Assembly (NCBI GenBank): GCA_023678885.1
Contig: CM042979.1
Location: forward strand, 22,435,513 to 22,499,512
Direction: 5' to 3'
DNA from: Pogostemon cablin
Taxonomy: Eukaryota; Streptophyta; Magnoliopsida; Lamiales; Lamiaceae
DNA: 64,000 nucleotides
In this document: positions 44,184 through 56,505 of the stretch, in pieces
Layout: each line of letters starts with the position of its first letter
Position numbering within the stretch: the stretch's first letter is position 1
Notes under the pieces: generated by a model
The model's database searches: none
Seen by the model: only the letters and a program-made list of their open reading frames with translations
Told to the model about the DNA's origin: nothing
Position numbers and translations under genes: made by a program

Positions 44184-44262
44184 ATATTTGTGTGCAGCAA
44201 AAGTGTGTGCAGTAAAAAAAGTATGTGCAGTAAAAAAAAGTATATGCAGCAAAAAAGTGTGG
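44184..44262. repeat. Short tandem repeat (GTRTGTGCAGYAAAAAA)n
   Basis: Four to five imperfect copies of a unit of 16-18 bp. The following DNA (44263-44400) is rich in GGCGG and CCGGC words and has no convincing gene. Confidence 0.7.
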
Positions 44263-44449
44263 TGGTCAGGCGGAGCTCTGGCGGCGGCGGTTTTGCGACT
44301 TTCTGGTAGCTGGCAAGAGGTCCGGCAGTGCTCCGACGACGGCCGCGGTGATCCGGCGACTTTCCGGCGGTCCGGCCGGCGGTCCGACTGCGGCGGTGGT
44401 GGTCCGGTAGTAGGTGAATGTTTAGGGTTTGTAGTTTAAAAGTGTATGG

Positions 44450-45675
44450 ATTTAGGGTTATATTTGATATTTTACTTTAATATTTTGTATGTGAGAGTAA
44501 CTTTTTTAAATCAATATATCTCATTGTAATTATGGGTACAAAGTGTGTACTTATTAATAATTTTTCCATTTACATAATTTTAATTTCTTTTCCTTGCATT
44601 ATTTATTACATATGTAAAATGATAAAATATGATTGTTATATAAAAAAATTATATTTATTGATGGTTGAAATGTATTTATCTAAAATATAGTAAATGATTT
44701 ATTAAAATATAATTCTAAATATTATCATATGATTTATTGCATAACTAAAAAATTGAGTTTTTCATATAAAGATTATTAAAGTAACGCATTTGATTTATTA
44801 TGGCATTTTCTTTAAATATCATCTAAGTCTATGTAGCAATAGCCTATTAATACACTTTTTTAATGTTGTTATACAATAGTTTATAATACACTTAAATATA
44901 TCCACTCATTTTAAAATAATAAAAAATAAAATGAACAAATAAATTTAATTACTAAAATAAAATAAATATAACTGTTTTGATAGCAACAGTGCAACACCAT
45001 AGCTAATATGCCTATTAATACACTTTTTTTGGGTTATACAATAGTTTATAATACACTAAATATCCATAAATTTTATAAAATATTAAAAAATTAAATGAAC
45101 AAATAAATTTAATTATTTATATAAATTCACATTAAATTTCGAAAAAAAAATTATGTCAATTCATAATTCTACAAATACATCTTAATTATTAATTTACCGC
45201 TTAGTCTCTTGTGAGAAAAGCAATTATTTGAGACAAGTTGTGAGACGTGTCGATTCATTGTTAAAATATTATTAATATAAAGGTAAAACATATAAATTGT
45301 AGTTAAAGAATGTCTTTTTAAAGTACTAGATTTTACACACTCATGCGTTGCACGAAATGAATTATATTATAATTAGAGGGGTACACCCGAGTGCACACGT
45401 TCATCTACATGTGTATAAAATTTTATCAATAGTGTATATATATTTCATAATAATTATATGGTTTTTATACATTCAGTTTTTCATTAAAAAACTAACAGAA
45501 AATTCACTAACAAAGTGTATAGGTTTTTATTCATAAGTATATATATTTTTATTCATAATTATATAATTTCTGAAAGTGGGTACACGGTGCACTCGATGCA
45601 TAGAATATTAAGCCTTATAATTATATACTTTTTATATTTAAAATTTTGTTTTTATGTTAGCCACAAAATATATAT
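44450..45675. other. AT-rich intergenic DNA with a duplicated segment
   Basis: No gene is seen. Two copies of a segment of about 115 bp, with CCTATTAATACACTTTTTT and ATACAATAGTTTATAATACA in common, lie at about 44843-44955 and 45008-45118. At 45350-45610 two GGGTACAC...GTGCAC words occur about 200 bp apart. Element H starts at 45676. Confidence 0.6.
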
Positions 45676-46633
45676 TGTTGATGCGTGTTCTTAGCTAGTT
45701 AATTTTAGGATTAAGGAAGAAGATAAATAGGTAACTGAGCTAAGAACGATCACAAGCAAACACAATAAACCAATAAATATACGAGAGATGGGAAATCCGA
45801 CCAAAGACATTTACCAATTTTTATTACTCTTCTCAAGAACAATACTCATAAATCCTCCCAATTACAAGTGTAATGTCTAATACGAGAATGAGTAACCTGC
45901 TCCTCTCCTGTGAGATAAGCTATTTATATTACCAGCAAAACCCTAACGATTGTCCAATCATTTAGTGTCACCTGGATGAAGACAAGCACTCATATATGGG
46001 GGTTGCCGATACACCGACGACTTTTGGAGCTGGTGCAGGGAGCCACCATATGTCTTGTAGAATGCAGCAAGTCTTCTTTTGTCCTATGCTTGCTTTCCAT
46101 TGGCGGATGAAGAGGGACGTGCCTGCCGTGTGTTGTCCTCTTATGGGGAGTGTTGCCCAAGACATCCCTCCTTACCGTTATTCTGGTCTTCTAGCCTGCC
46201 AACACTAGGCGTTCTCACAGTAGTGTCTGTACTTTGCTCGGCAGGCCTGATAATCCCTTCAGCCATCATATATGTAAATCTTCGAAAGCCTACTATCCTT
46301 CCAAGTCCCTGAATCACCTACTTTGGCTTCGGAGCTGAGGTACTCTGTCGAGAGGTCTCGGTTGCCTATTCCCTGGATGGGCTTCCTGCCTCTTGACCCA
46401 TTCCTGGTCTCGTCTTCCTGGGCTTTTTCGGCTCTTAATGATAGGCTTCTCTCTCGAGCTTCTTCTCGGTTATTCCTCGGATGCCTCTAGGGCTATCCTT
46501 TAGGCCGTCGTCATTCTATAAGTCACCAATCATCCCTTTCCATGGGCCTCTCCGTAGTTGGGCCTTTTGTTCGTGATGGGTTGGCTTGTAAGGCTTCCGG
46601 CCGATTCGACATGGGGATATAATACCCATAACA
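45676..46633 (-). mobile_element. 3' LTR of element H
   Basis: 958 bp from TGTTGATG to CCCATAACA, followed by a polypurine tract. The TSD candidate is TATAT (45671-45675), whose partner is outside the window. No second copy is present here to compare, so the left border rests on the TG and on the change in composition. Confidence 0.65.
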
Positions 46634-46648
46634 TTAGCCCCTCGAGCC
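46634..46648 (-). other. Polypurine tract of element H
   Basis: On minus, GGCTCGAGGGGCTAA directly precedes the LTR start TGTTATGGG. Confidence 0.65.
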
Positions 46649-46649
46649 T

Positions 46650-47127
46650 AGGTAATCTTATGGTTTAAGATTATCGAGGGTCGACCTGTATTTTTCTTAA
46701 GTTATATCCTCCATGCTTCAATATGTATGATTCGTGTCTCTTCCACTTCGATTTTCTACCTTGTTCTCAGGCTATTTATGCTCCTTGAATTCCGGGGCAA
46801 CCGAGATATTTCCATAAGGTTGGGCGTGTTTCTGGTATTTTGCCCTTTTTGTTCAAATTTCAAATTTCAAAAATTCTGTCAGTTTGCTTTTTCTCTCCTT
46901 TCTTTCCCTTACCCTTTCTTCTTTCATCCTTTCTTCTGACGGTTGCGATTTCCTTTGCGCTGTAAATTCTCCTTTCTTATCCAAGTATCACTCCTCTCCC
47001 TTCTTTTCTCTCTTTCCTCGAATTATCTTCTCTGGTGTTCTTGTGTTCTTCGCTTTATCTCAATCTAGGGTTTTACTTCTTTCCCTTCCTCTGTACTCCA
47101 CTTCGTCTCCTTCAATATTTTTTTATT
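46650..47127 (+). promoter_or_regulatory. Gene-like leader of the first antisense ORF in H
   Basis: A strongly pyrimidine-rich stretch (46880-47110) like plant 5' UTRs leads to an ATG at 47128. It contains the telo-box-type word TAGGGTTT (47066-47073). Promoter function is inferred. Confidence 0.4.
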
Positions 47128-50100
47128 ATGAGTCGTGAGGGTTCTATATCTCCGATGTAATCCCCTTCACCTTTGTGTCGAACTTCCATTTGAGACATGG
47201 TGCCGATGTGGCTGATGTGGTTCCTGAGTTGTTGGCTCATCTTGGGAAACTTCATGAGTGGGAGAAGGAAGTTTCCTTTTCCGCTACAAAGTTTTCATCT
47301 ACTATTGACGATCGTTGGTTAGAGAATAACTTTGTTATTGCTATTGGTAAATACCAGTGTGGAGATGACATTGAGTTTTTTCTTCCTTCCTCTGAAGGTC
47401 GGATGTGTTTCGCCCAGCTGAATGTTATTGCTGCCTACGAGCTACAATTTAAGCTCGGTCTTCGTTTCCCCCTGCTTCCGTGTTTTTGCAATATCCTCCA
47501 GTTTTTGGGTATAGCCCCCGCTCAATTAGCCCCTAATGGTTGGGCTGCCTTGATGGGGGTTCTGGTTCTTTTCCATTTGACTGGATACCAGTTGTTAGAT
47601 ACTTTCGAAATCAACTTCTTATATAGGCTCACCCTTATTTCTGGGGCGAAGGGATACTTCTGTCTGAAGTCCAGTCATACTAATTTGGTTGCCTTTTTGC
47701 CTAGCTCTATCAAAAAATGGAAAGATCATTGGATCTAGATTCGTGGGCCTTGGAGGGACCCTTATGTCTTTGATTTTGAGAATCCTCAAGCCCCTACTGT
47801 GTTCCCTAGGAGTTCCTTCTTTTGGCCTAACCTCAGTGCGTGTATGTATTTTAGTTTTTTCCTTTCTCCTTTTCTCTTAATGACCTTTTCCTCTTCTCTT
47901 ATGCCGTAGGCAAATCGTGTGCTCTGGAGAGTTTTTATCTAAGTTCCAAGACGCCTTCCATCGTATTCGCGGGCTTCCCGATAAGGATCACCACTACAAG
48001 TCTATCCTCACTTGCACCAATCTCTTCAACGCCGGCCTTACCTCTTCAGTTATCGCCATGCCAGAAAATTTTCTATTGTCGTATCCCTTTATTCTGCTTT
48101 TTCAATGTTCTCCTGATGACATTTCTTACACCTCCGTGTCTGCTTCTCCTTCATTTCTCATAGGGAAAGAAAAACGCCTCTTGCCCGACATTGACAGTAT
48201 TTCCATTCTTCCTTCTGCTCGCAAGCAGGAGGCCCTTAATAAGGGTAAAAAGAAGGTTTCCCAAGCATCATCCAAGAAGATTTTCGAAGCCCCTCTTGCT
48301 GTGCAGCCCCTCAAAGCTATTGGGATCTGTGATTCCTCTGATTCTCCTCTTCCGAAACGGGACGCTGGTACAGCTTCAAGGAAAGCCCCTGGTGCCTCAA
48401 AGACGGTTTCAAAAGGGGAGCTCCTAAAGCCACCAAGTCTAAAAAGGGTAGTTTAAAGGCCGTTATTGTCAAGTCTGCCGCTTCTAAAAGGAAGTATAGC
48501 TTACAGGATGAGAGCTCCGATGAGGATACCCATGATAGCAATGCTCTTGTTACTCATCCTCTGAAAAAGGTTTGGGACGATAGCACTGGCGGTGCGGGTG
48601 TGGGTTTCTCTGATGTGCCTGATTCAGCTCTTCCGGGTAGTTTGGAAGTTTGTGATATTAGCTCTTCTCATTCTCTCGATGTCACTGCCAAATCTCCAAT
48701 TGGTGCTTCCGATGCCCCTTATATTTCTCTTTGCTTAGCTCCTGAGCACCCGACTATTCTCGATTCAAGTCTTCAAGGCACACATTTTGAGGGTCTCGAG
48801 GGTAATCTTGCTCCTTTCAACTTGCCATCTCACTACGGGGCCTCATTTTCTTCGGAGGTTTGGCGGTATTACAAAGGGAAGATTCCTTTGCGCTCTTGGG
48901 ATTATAATCATTTGTCGGCCGAGACGATTTATCCTGTTCTGCCTATAATGGAAGAGGCAACTTCGTATCTTCCTATGAATTAGATAGTTGACAAGGAACT
49001 TTTCGAGAAATTTGGTGGTCTTGATAAAGCTGGAAAGACCTTAATCCATACTCAAGAGCTTCTGTTTGACTTTAACGCCCCCAGTTGCCTGGCCCATGCT
49101 GCTGCTTTTCCTTTTAAGATTTGCACCACAGAGCTCCTTGATCACGTTGGGAATGTGTCCCCCGAGACATCTCTTCAATGTGCTGCTAGCTATTTAGGTT
49201 GGCAATCAATTCATGTCGCCAATGCCATGCAGCATCTCTATGATTTGGAGAGGCGTGAGTCCCGCTTGCAAGATGAAGTGGCTTTACTCTCCAACAAAAT
49301 AAAAATTCATGATCGAAAAGCCCTCGATGCAAGTACGGCCGAGGCTCAAGTCCGAGGAGAATTGAGGGTTGAACAGGATAAGAGGGTCAAGCTTGAGGGT
49401 AGTTTCAAGGCTTTACGTGCTCGATATGATAATCTACTGTCCAGTTCTGAGATAGAGAAAAATGCCCTGTTGTTGGAAAATAAGGTACTTTCTGAGAGGA
49501 TTGCTAAAATGGAGGTTGATCATCAGGAGGAGGTTAAGGTCATGAATGATAAATTTCATGTTGATATGGCCCGAATCCAGAATAGCCTCCATGCTCTTCA
49601 GGTGTCCTTCAACAAAGATGCCGAGGAGATATGCCAAGAGAGAAAGGATTCCAAAGCCTTGTGGAGTGGGAGAGTCAGAGTAAAAAAGAGACAAACATAA
49701 GATTAAGGAGGCTGAGGATGCCGCTGTCGAGGCCTGAAATGAGCGTGATAAGGCTATAGTGAAGCTGAATCAGATTATCGATGAGTTTTTTCTAGTGTAA
49801 GAAGACAATTCTTACTATAGGGATGTCGTTCTTCTCAAGACCAAAATTTACTATTTCTACTCCTCTTCTGCAGCTATGGCAAAAGCTTCTTCCGAAAAGC
49901 CTTATCCCACCTATTTGGATTACATGCGTGATGTCCTTCACCAAGCCCTCAATCAAGAAAAGATGCCTCCTGGCGAATCTTTGAAAGAACAGCTTGATTT
50001 TGGGTTACTTGGTGAGTACTCCGTTTTCATCACTAATACTGAACTTCCTGAAGAGGGTTCTGATGAGGTTATAGAAGTGGATTCGGACGAGGCCTTTGCT

Positions 50101-50535
50101 GATGGTGTTTTGGATCTTGCTACCACTGACTCTAAGGCTGAGTATCCTCCTGTGGATCCTCCCACTGAATCTGCGGGGGTGTTGTTTCAGGAATCAACTC
50201 CTGATTCTGAGACCCTCAACCTTGACATGGCTGATCCGAAGTATGATGAGTCTTTGATTCCTGCTGAGAATTCCGGTGTTGCAAACGAGCCTGATAGAGT
50301 CATCGCTACCATTGTTTCAGAGCTTCATCTTTCTGAGACTGTGGTTGCTCCAGCCATTTCGTCACCTTCCGAGATTGTTCCGGTCTCTTCCAAGATTGCT
50401 GAGATAGCCGATACTTCTTCAGCTCTGACGCCTTCCGGGGTCATCCTTGCTTCTTTCGAGGTCGTGCTGCTCGAAGGTGGTAGTCTGAAATCTGTGGGTG
50501 TCACTGATTCTGAAGTACTTCCAACTGCCCAGTGA
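47128..50535 (+). pseudogene. Antisense ORF 1 of element H (putative gypsy-type transposon protein, coiled coil)
   Basis: Readable blocks lie at 47175-47738, 47917-48456, 48600-48983, 49155-49700 and 49876-50535. The first has the pattern LGLRFPLLPCFCNIL...APAQLAPNGWAAL, like the plant 'putative gypsy type transposon' family (Transposase_28). It is followed by KKWKDHW and a stop. A likely intron ends at CCGTAG (47904-47909). The middle is Ser/Lys-rich, 49200-49690 is a long coiled coil, and the last block is acidic. Stops and frameshifts separate the blocks. The function is not known. Confidence 0.65.
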
Positions 50536-51073
50536 AGCTTTTCTGAGACCGTAGCTCCGAGTAAGATGTACTCATTTATTTTGATTTGACATGAATTCTT
50601 CTTGTATTTTCCTTTCTTTTTTCTTCAAGTGTGTAGGATTCCTCTTTGAATTTCCAGCACTGTGTAATCCTTTCCTTATGAAATGGAATACTTAATTTGT
50701 GTTGACTAACCTTTTGGGTATTCTGGTAATTTTATTTCTCTCTTTGAGTATAACCACTGTTTTATGTCGTGGTATGGAACGTCTTTGGTCTAGTGACACG
50801 TGAATTAATCAAGGCCCTTCCTTTTCCTTGGAAGTTGTAAAGTCTTGCATTCCCAGCCGTCTGATCCTCACCATTTTTGGTTCATCCATCCCATCATGAC
50901 ATGGGACGTATCCTTTTTCCTCAGAAATCTTTTGATTTTGTTTTTCAAATTCAAACCCTTTGCATAGTTTCGTGTTTTCCCCCTTAACTTCCTTCCAGAT
51001 TTTCCAGCATTCTCTGAGATTTTGCTTATCCTCTCCTTTTGCTAAACCCTAGTTTTTACGTTTGTTTCAATTG
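50536..51073 (+). promoter_or_regulatory. Interval and leader before antisense ORF 2 of H
   Basis: No gene. The last 150 bp are pyrimidine-rich, with AAACCCTA (a telo-box word) at 51044-51051 shortly before the ATG at 51074, a leader of the same style as that of ORF 1. Confidence 0.4.
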
Positions 51074-52899
51074 ATGGCTAGTGAATGTACTCCTCCTCCA
51101 ACTGACGTTCAAGAGGTTAACACCTCCGATTCAACTCCAAAAAACCCTGTACGCCTTGGCGTTCATAGTTCCAACCATCTTTGGAGGTAGCCCCGGCTGA
51201 ATTTGAGGGATTTGTCCACCTCATCCTCTTCCGGCAGTGGTTTACCCCTTGTTCCTCCTCCTAGAAGGTTGGATGCTCCTGCCGCGGCCACTGTTACTGC
51301 CGATGGTGTCCCGTTGTCCCTTGACGAAGAAGATGGTTCTCTCTTACCTTTGAACCCTCTGGATTACCTTCCGGTGTGTCAGAATGTTGGTGATATGGAA
51401 GTTACCCTTCGTGGATGGCCCAACGGCTTGAGTGGGTATCGCTTTATCGACTTTCTCCCGAATGTCTAGAGGAGTTCCATCAGTTATATGGTAATCTAGA
51501 TGTGGCTTTTGTTTCTCTTACTGACAATGTTCCTATTTCTGAACCTCCTTCAGAGTGTACTACTTTCTATTACTCTCTCTCTTGGCCGGTTTGCGCCTCC
51601 CAGTTCCTCCCGTTATTGGTTTGCTTTTACAATGATGGAATATGGCCATTGGGCCACTTGTGCCTTCTTCCTGGTTGCAGTTGATATCGACTATCACCTT
51701 GTTTCATGTTCTCGATCATACCATCCAGGATCCCTTTGAATTGAAATTCCTTTTTTCTATGGCGCTTCTGGTCGCGCCGATGGATTTTGTCACTTGCTCC
51801 CACGCGACAATCATCACTTTATTGGCGCTTCCGACATCATTGGTAGAAGTTGGTAGCATGCCTGGGTTTGGCTGAGAGGCAACTACCACCTCCGTGTGAA
51901 TGGTGTCAGTGTCTTTCCCTTGCCAGTTTCTTCCATTTGATAAGTGTATGGTTCTTATCTTCCTTCCGAAACTCAGATTGTTTCGAAGAATTCCTAACAC
52001 TCTTTTGATATCTTGTGTAGGTCCTCCCCGTCGTCAGCTCACACAGTTGAGTGAAGGCTTCCGTCGTGTCTATGAGATCTTGTCCTCGAGTAACGACTTT
52101 TATAGTGCTTCTCCTCTTCTTCGAGAGCCCATTCTTGTCACCGCTGGGTTGTCGACCATAGGCCACCGTGCCACTGCTGGTATCTTCTGCCTTTACTCTC
52201 CTAGTCTTTCAAGTATAGTTGAGCCTGCTGATCCAGCCTTTGCCAGTAGAGAGGTTGAAAGACTGGCCATGGAGAGAGCCCGTGAACGCGGAAAGGGGGT
52301 AGCGAAGGAGCCTGATTTGCGTGAGTTTGGAAATCTGGGCTTTGTTCAAGGTGTCACGTATCCATTCAACCAGCGTGCTCTGCTAATCATTGATCCAAGT
52401 TTGCTTCCTCACAACTCTTCTGGTCTAGCTACTATGGCCGGGGCTGCTGCCGCCTCTCTTTCAACCTCTATGCATATATTGGATCAGTATTGTCTATTTT
52501 CCAATCAAGTGGTTCATGATTCCAAGAGCTCCTCGATTGATCTGGAAGTGAGATTAACTATTTTGGAGGTTGAGGATGCTGAGTTAGCTTCCATTGTTGA
52601 CGATCAAAAAAGATGTTTGGAGAATATGAACTTTAATCTAGCGATGGAGCAAGCCACTCTGGACTCTGTTAGGACTAGCTTGGTGGATGCCGAAACTGCA
52701 AGAGATGTTGCTCAAGAAAGGCCGCTGAGACTCGGGCCAGGTTGATAGAAATGGAAGCTCGTGTTAGAGCTTTGGAGGAACGTGTTATCCATCCTCGATC
52801 AGCTGAAGAAACGCTGCCCATGCCAAGGCACAGCTTAAGGAGATGGAGGACAAGATGGCTGGTATCTTCCAATCTCTCAGTGGTCGTAAAAAAGATTGA
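51074..52899 (+). pseudogene. Antisense ORF 2 of element H (coiled-coil protein, decayed)
   Basis: It begins with ATG at 51074 and is interrupted by stops (for example near 51188 and 51468). Blocks 51203-51469, 51415-51684 and 51900-52745 can be read, and the last frame ends at TGA 52897-52899. The C-terminal third has heptad-like L/E/A-rich sequence. It resembles ORF 1 in layout (N-terminal hydrophobic-rich domain, C-terminal coiled coil), so it may be a second member of the same family. I do not recognise it with certainty. Confidence 0.5.
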
Positions 52900-53209
52900 T
52901 GCTTTCCCTATCGTTTCCTAGGTTGATTACTTAGCTTGTCTCTATCCCCTGCATGGGTAAAAACTTTGCTTATACTAATGGTCTGTAACTTTGAATTCTG
53001 GATCTCTTTTCTCCCCTTCTTTCTTGTTGAATGTTTGCATCAGAAAATGCTATATGCCTGTATATCTTGATGAATTGATGATCTGCCAATCAATTAAACT
53101 GTGTTTGTTGATATCTGTTGATTTATATTTTCTCATCATTGTGTACTTACTTTTTTATGCTGATGATATGTGTATCTGCGTGCCTGCCTGAAATTCTTAT
53201 TTTCCATTC

Positions 53210-53600
53210 GTAAATCCCGATGTCTCGATTTCTCGATGCTTAAGTGTTTGCTATTCTGATACCCCCATTCCAAATTTTGACAGCCATTTTCTTTCTATTC
53301 CCGAATTTTCCAATTCCTATTACCTTATTTTCCTATATCCTCGGGCCATTTATCCCGATATTAGTTCCGATACCTTCATTTTTTCAAAATTCCTGGGTGT
53401 TTCTTCGATCCCCCTATTCTCCCTTTCCGATATCGACATTTATCCCAGATATATTCTTTTTTTCGATATCGATGCCTATCACCAAAGTTTTTCTCTTTAT
53501 TTCGATATTGATCCTTATTCCGATGTTCTTTCCCTATTCTAATGTATTCTTTCTGAATTGTTCCGTTATTTTGATACCAATATTCCTTTCAAATTTGTAC
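53210..53600. repeat. Degenerate CCGATA/TCGATATCGA word array
   Basis: T-rich DNA in which TTCCGATA, CGATATCGA and CGATATTGAT words recur irregularly (for example near 53420-53480). The plus-strand frame across it is low-complexity and probably not coding. It lies between the 3' ends of two converging gene sets of H. Confidence 0.5.
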
Positions 53601-53782
53601 ACCCCTTAATTCATGACGTTTCAACCTTCCCTTTTGATTTGATTTTTGGATATACCATCCTTCTAAATTTTTCATACTTGGCTCTATTTTAACTATTAGC
53701 CTCCCTTATTTTCCATATTCGTATTTTATGTTACGACATTCCTTCCTTGAGTGTTCCCATTTATGTTGCGCTAATTTTCCAT

Positions 53783-55169
53783 TGTTGGCATTCGATTATT
53801 TAGTTAACGTGAACCGTTAGGGTTTTATATATTTGTAATCCAGCGGAAGCAATAAAATAAAGAAATGTATTACCTTTCACCAGAGTATGTTGAAGAAAAT
53901 GGATTCTCGCCGGTAGCCTGCGCACCTCACCATTTTGGGCATAACTCTCTCGTCTAATCTCTGATTTGAGTGATCTATACGCTAAAACGGTCCTCTCTTT
54001 AGTGGCTTTCTGTCAACATATCACATGAATAGTTATGAGTTTTGTACGATTTTATAAAAATCATGCAAGTTGATGGATACAGACAACCTTCCGGTCTTCT
54101 GCTGTATTCCCAAGTCCAATCTCGACGTCGTGTGGGCGAAGATCTTTGAGATCTTCTCAATTTGCTATTCTCTCACCCTCCTCACAGTGTTAGGCATGAT
54201 TAATTAGCTGATTAGGGTTTCCGGACAGCTGAGATAACTTATATATGGGCTACAACAGGGACCATGAGGAGAAATTAGAGTTGGGCCTCCATTGGGCTTA
54301 AGTATCCAAGCTTAGCCCAAAACTTATACTTAAGTCCAATAATAATAATATATATCACTAAAATATTATTACTGCACTACCGTTCTAATCTTATAATTAC
54401 ATTATGGGATCTTTATTATTATGAGCCCGTTAGTCTCCCCATGTTTAAGATATACAATGCCCATTAATTAATTAAGTTACTGACAACTCCATTAATTAAT
54501 ATCTCATCCGAGAGTAGTACCACTCAACCTCATTATCATGCCGAAATAAATCCACCTGTAGGATTTACATGATAATCCTTATGAGCTCCTCAAGGGGACA
54601 TTGTCAACCTATGTCGGACATGGATTCCTTCTACAATCAACAGCACACCATAGAGACATCACTATTTTCCAACTCACCGAGTTTGTTGATTTAATACATG
54701 TAAATCTTATCCATTGATGAATCAAAGAAATACATATTGCCTTACGTGTCGAGGTTATTGTATAGGGATTAAGAGCACGAACATCCATAATAACTGAGAT
54801 TAAGTTCTTCTATAAGTCAGTATAAGTCAAACGATCTCAAGCGGTCCCCCTCAATACACATGAAGTGCACTAATGTGATTCTATGGTCAAGACAAACTAA
54901 TGCCAAATCACACTACAATCATCCCGATAGAGAGTTCCCGTCTATCTCGGTTGTGAGCATCTGTTTATACTTTATAAGGAAACCGATAATATGATCTTCT
55001 GCGTGTTGTCGCACAACATATTATCTACAGTATAAAGTAAGTAGACTATTGCATCGTACATATAAATAAATTATAAGACGCAATAATTTGATCATATGAT
55101 TCTCATTTCAAATAAATTATTATAACATTGTTCGTACAAAAAGCTAGACTTTTAGTATACAATCCAACA
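53783..55169 (-). mobile_element. Solo copia LTR G
   Basis: 1387 bp, TGTTGGC...CCAACA, of the same family as C, D, E and F. The flanks TCCAT (53778-53782) and CCCAT (55170-55174) are a 5-bp TSD with one change. The shared module is at 53938-54017. It is inserted in the 3' region of element H. Confidence 0.9.
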
Positions 55170-55378
55170 CCCATATTATTCAAATTCGAGTTTGATGACT
55201 GTATTCCATGAAGTAAATATTCATAACCACATAACATGAATTTCCATACAATTTCCACCATAGGTTTAGTTAACAAGTTCACTATTTGACTGACCTATTG
55301 CCTTCAAGTATTGCCTATTGCCTTGATTATAAGTAGTGGAAGGCGGTGTCACCAACCTCGTTCGTCGTCCTTTCTGGC
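55170..55378 (-). other. Element H, 3' of the integrase stop
   Basis: Short non-coding stretch between the pol stop and solo LTR G. No feature seen. Confidence 0.5.
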
Positions 55379-56500
55379 TCATTGGTAATACTTTTTTAGA
55401 TGCTGGACGTTCCATGGATGCGGTATCTTCTTTTCATCGACCCCTTCCAGCTCATACGCCCCTTTCTCTAAGATTCTCCGGATTCAGTACGGGCCGTCCC
55501 AATTCTTTCTGCTACCTTATGCTGTAGGACCTAATAGATTTCGGAGTACCAGGTCACCTCCTTTGAATTGTCTCAGCTTCACCCTTGAGTTGTAGAATCG
55601 TTCAGCCCTCTGTTTCTATATAGCATTATGCATTTCTACACTCAGTCTTTTTTCTTCCAATAGGTCCAGCTTCTCTTGGATGAGTTTGTCATTTCCTTCT
55701 TCTTTGTCGAATGTATGTCTTGGGCTAGGTTCCTCAATCTTTATAGGAATCAATGCTTCCATGCTGAAGGCCATCGAGAAGGGTATTTCATTGGTAGAGG
55801 TCCTCGTTGTCGTCCTGTATGACCACAAAACTCCTGGCAATTCTTCCGACATACTCCCATCTAGCTTCTCCAGCCTAGCCTTCAAGGTGTGCTTGATTAT
55901 CTTTTTTATTGCTTCGACCTAGGTGTTGGACTGAGGGTGGTAAGGTGTGGAGGACCACTTTTTATTATTGTAGTCCTCATATAATTTCCTTAGCTTTGCG
56001 TTATCAAATTGTTTGTCGTTGTCTGTGACGATGGCTAGGGTATGCCGAAACGATGCACAATGTCCTTCCAGATGAATTTCTCTACTCGGGCTTCAGTGAT
56101 TGCTGCCAAAGCTTCGGCCTCTACCCACTTTGTGAAATAATCCACTGCCACTATGGCGAACTTAACATCTTCTTTCCCGATGGGTAGCGGGCCGATCAGA
56201 TCAATTCCCCACTTCGCAAAAGGCCACGTGCTGAAAACTGAGGTTAATTGCTCCGATGGCATTCTCGTGATCAGCACTAACCTCTGGCAAGTGGCGCAAA
56301 CTCGTGCGTGCTGAGTAGCGTCCTTTTTCAGTGTCGGCCAGAAATATCCTTGCCTTATCACCTAGTGGGCTAAGGCAACTCCGCTAGTGTGGTTTCCACA
56401 TATACTTTCATATATTTAGGTAAGTGCGTAACTTGCCTTCTCTGGGTTTAGGCACTTCAGGAGTGGGGATGAATATCCTCTTTTGTATAGTTTTCCTTTG
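55379..56500 (-). pseudogene. Tat-like integrase of element H
   Basis: The minus strand shows the zinc-finger half (CATCQRL), the catalytic core with GIDLIGP, VTDND and, after an in-frame TAG, VEAIKK. The LWSYRTT segment follows, then a C-terminal piece (GDLVLR...PWNVQHLKKYY) ending at TGA 55381-55379. All three catalytic residues appear present, but a frameshift after 56035 and the TAG near 55920 break the frame. Reverse transcriptase lies beyond the insertion of J. Confidence 0.85.
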
Positions 56501-56505
56501 ATTAG

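Larger units (their letters stand above)
45676..56505 (-). mobile_element. Element H: Tat-like Ty3/gypsy retrotransposon with antisense ORFs
   Basis: On minus: integrase (56500-55379), a 3' region, polypurine tract and 3' LTR (46633-45676). Between integrase and LTR, two long decayed ORF regions lie on the plus strand. Extra ORFs in this place, some antisense, are known in the Tat group (for example Grande- and Retand-like elements). H is cut by solo LTR G and by element J. Its 5' part is outside the window. Confidence 0.75.

Noticed and set aside
43908..44252. Minus-strand open frame of 114 codons
   Set aside because: It lies mainly in the Stowaway-like MITE and is low-complexity.
45350..45610. 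Possible small inverted-repeat element with GGGTACAC and GTGCAC words
   Set aside because: No clear terminal inverted repeats or TSD could be defined by eye.
53244..53609. Hydrophobic open frame of 121 codons suggesting a membrane protein
   Set aside because: It follows from T-rich, repetitive DNA with CGATA words. There is no start context or homology.
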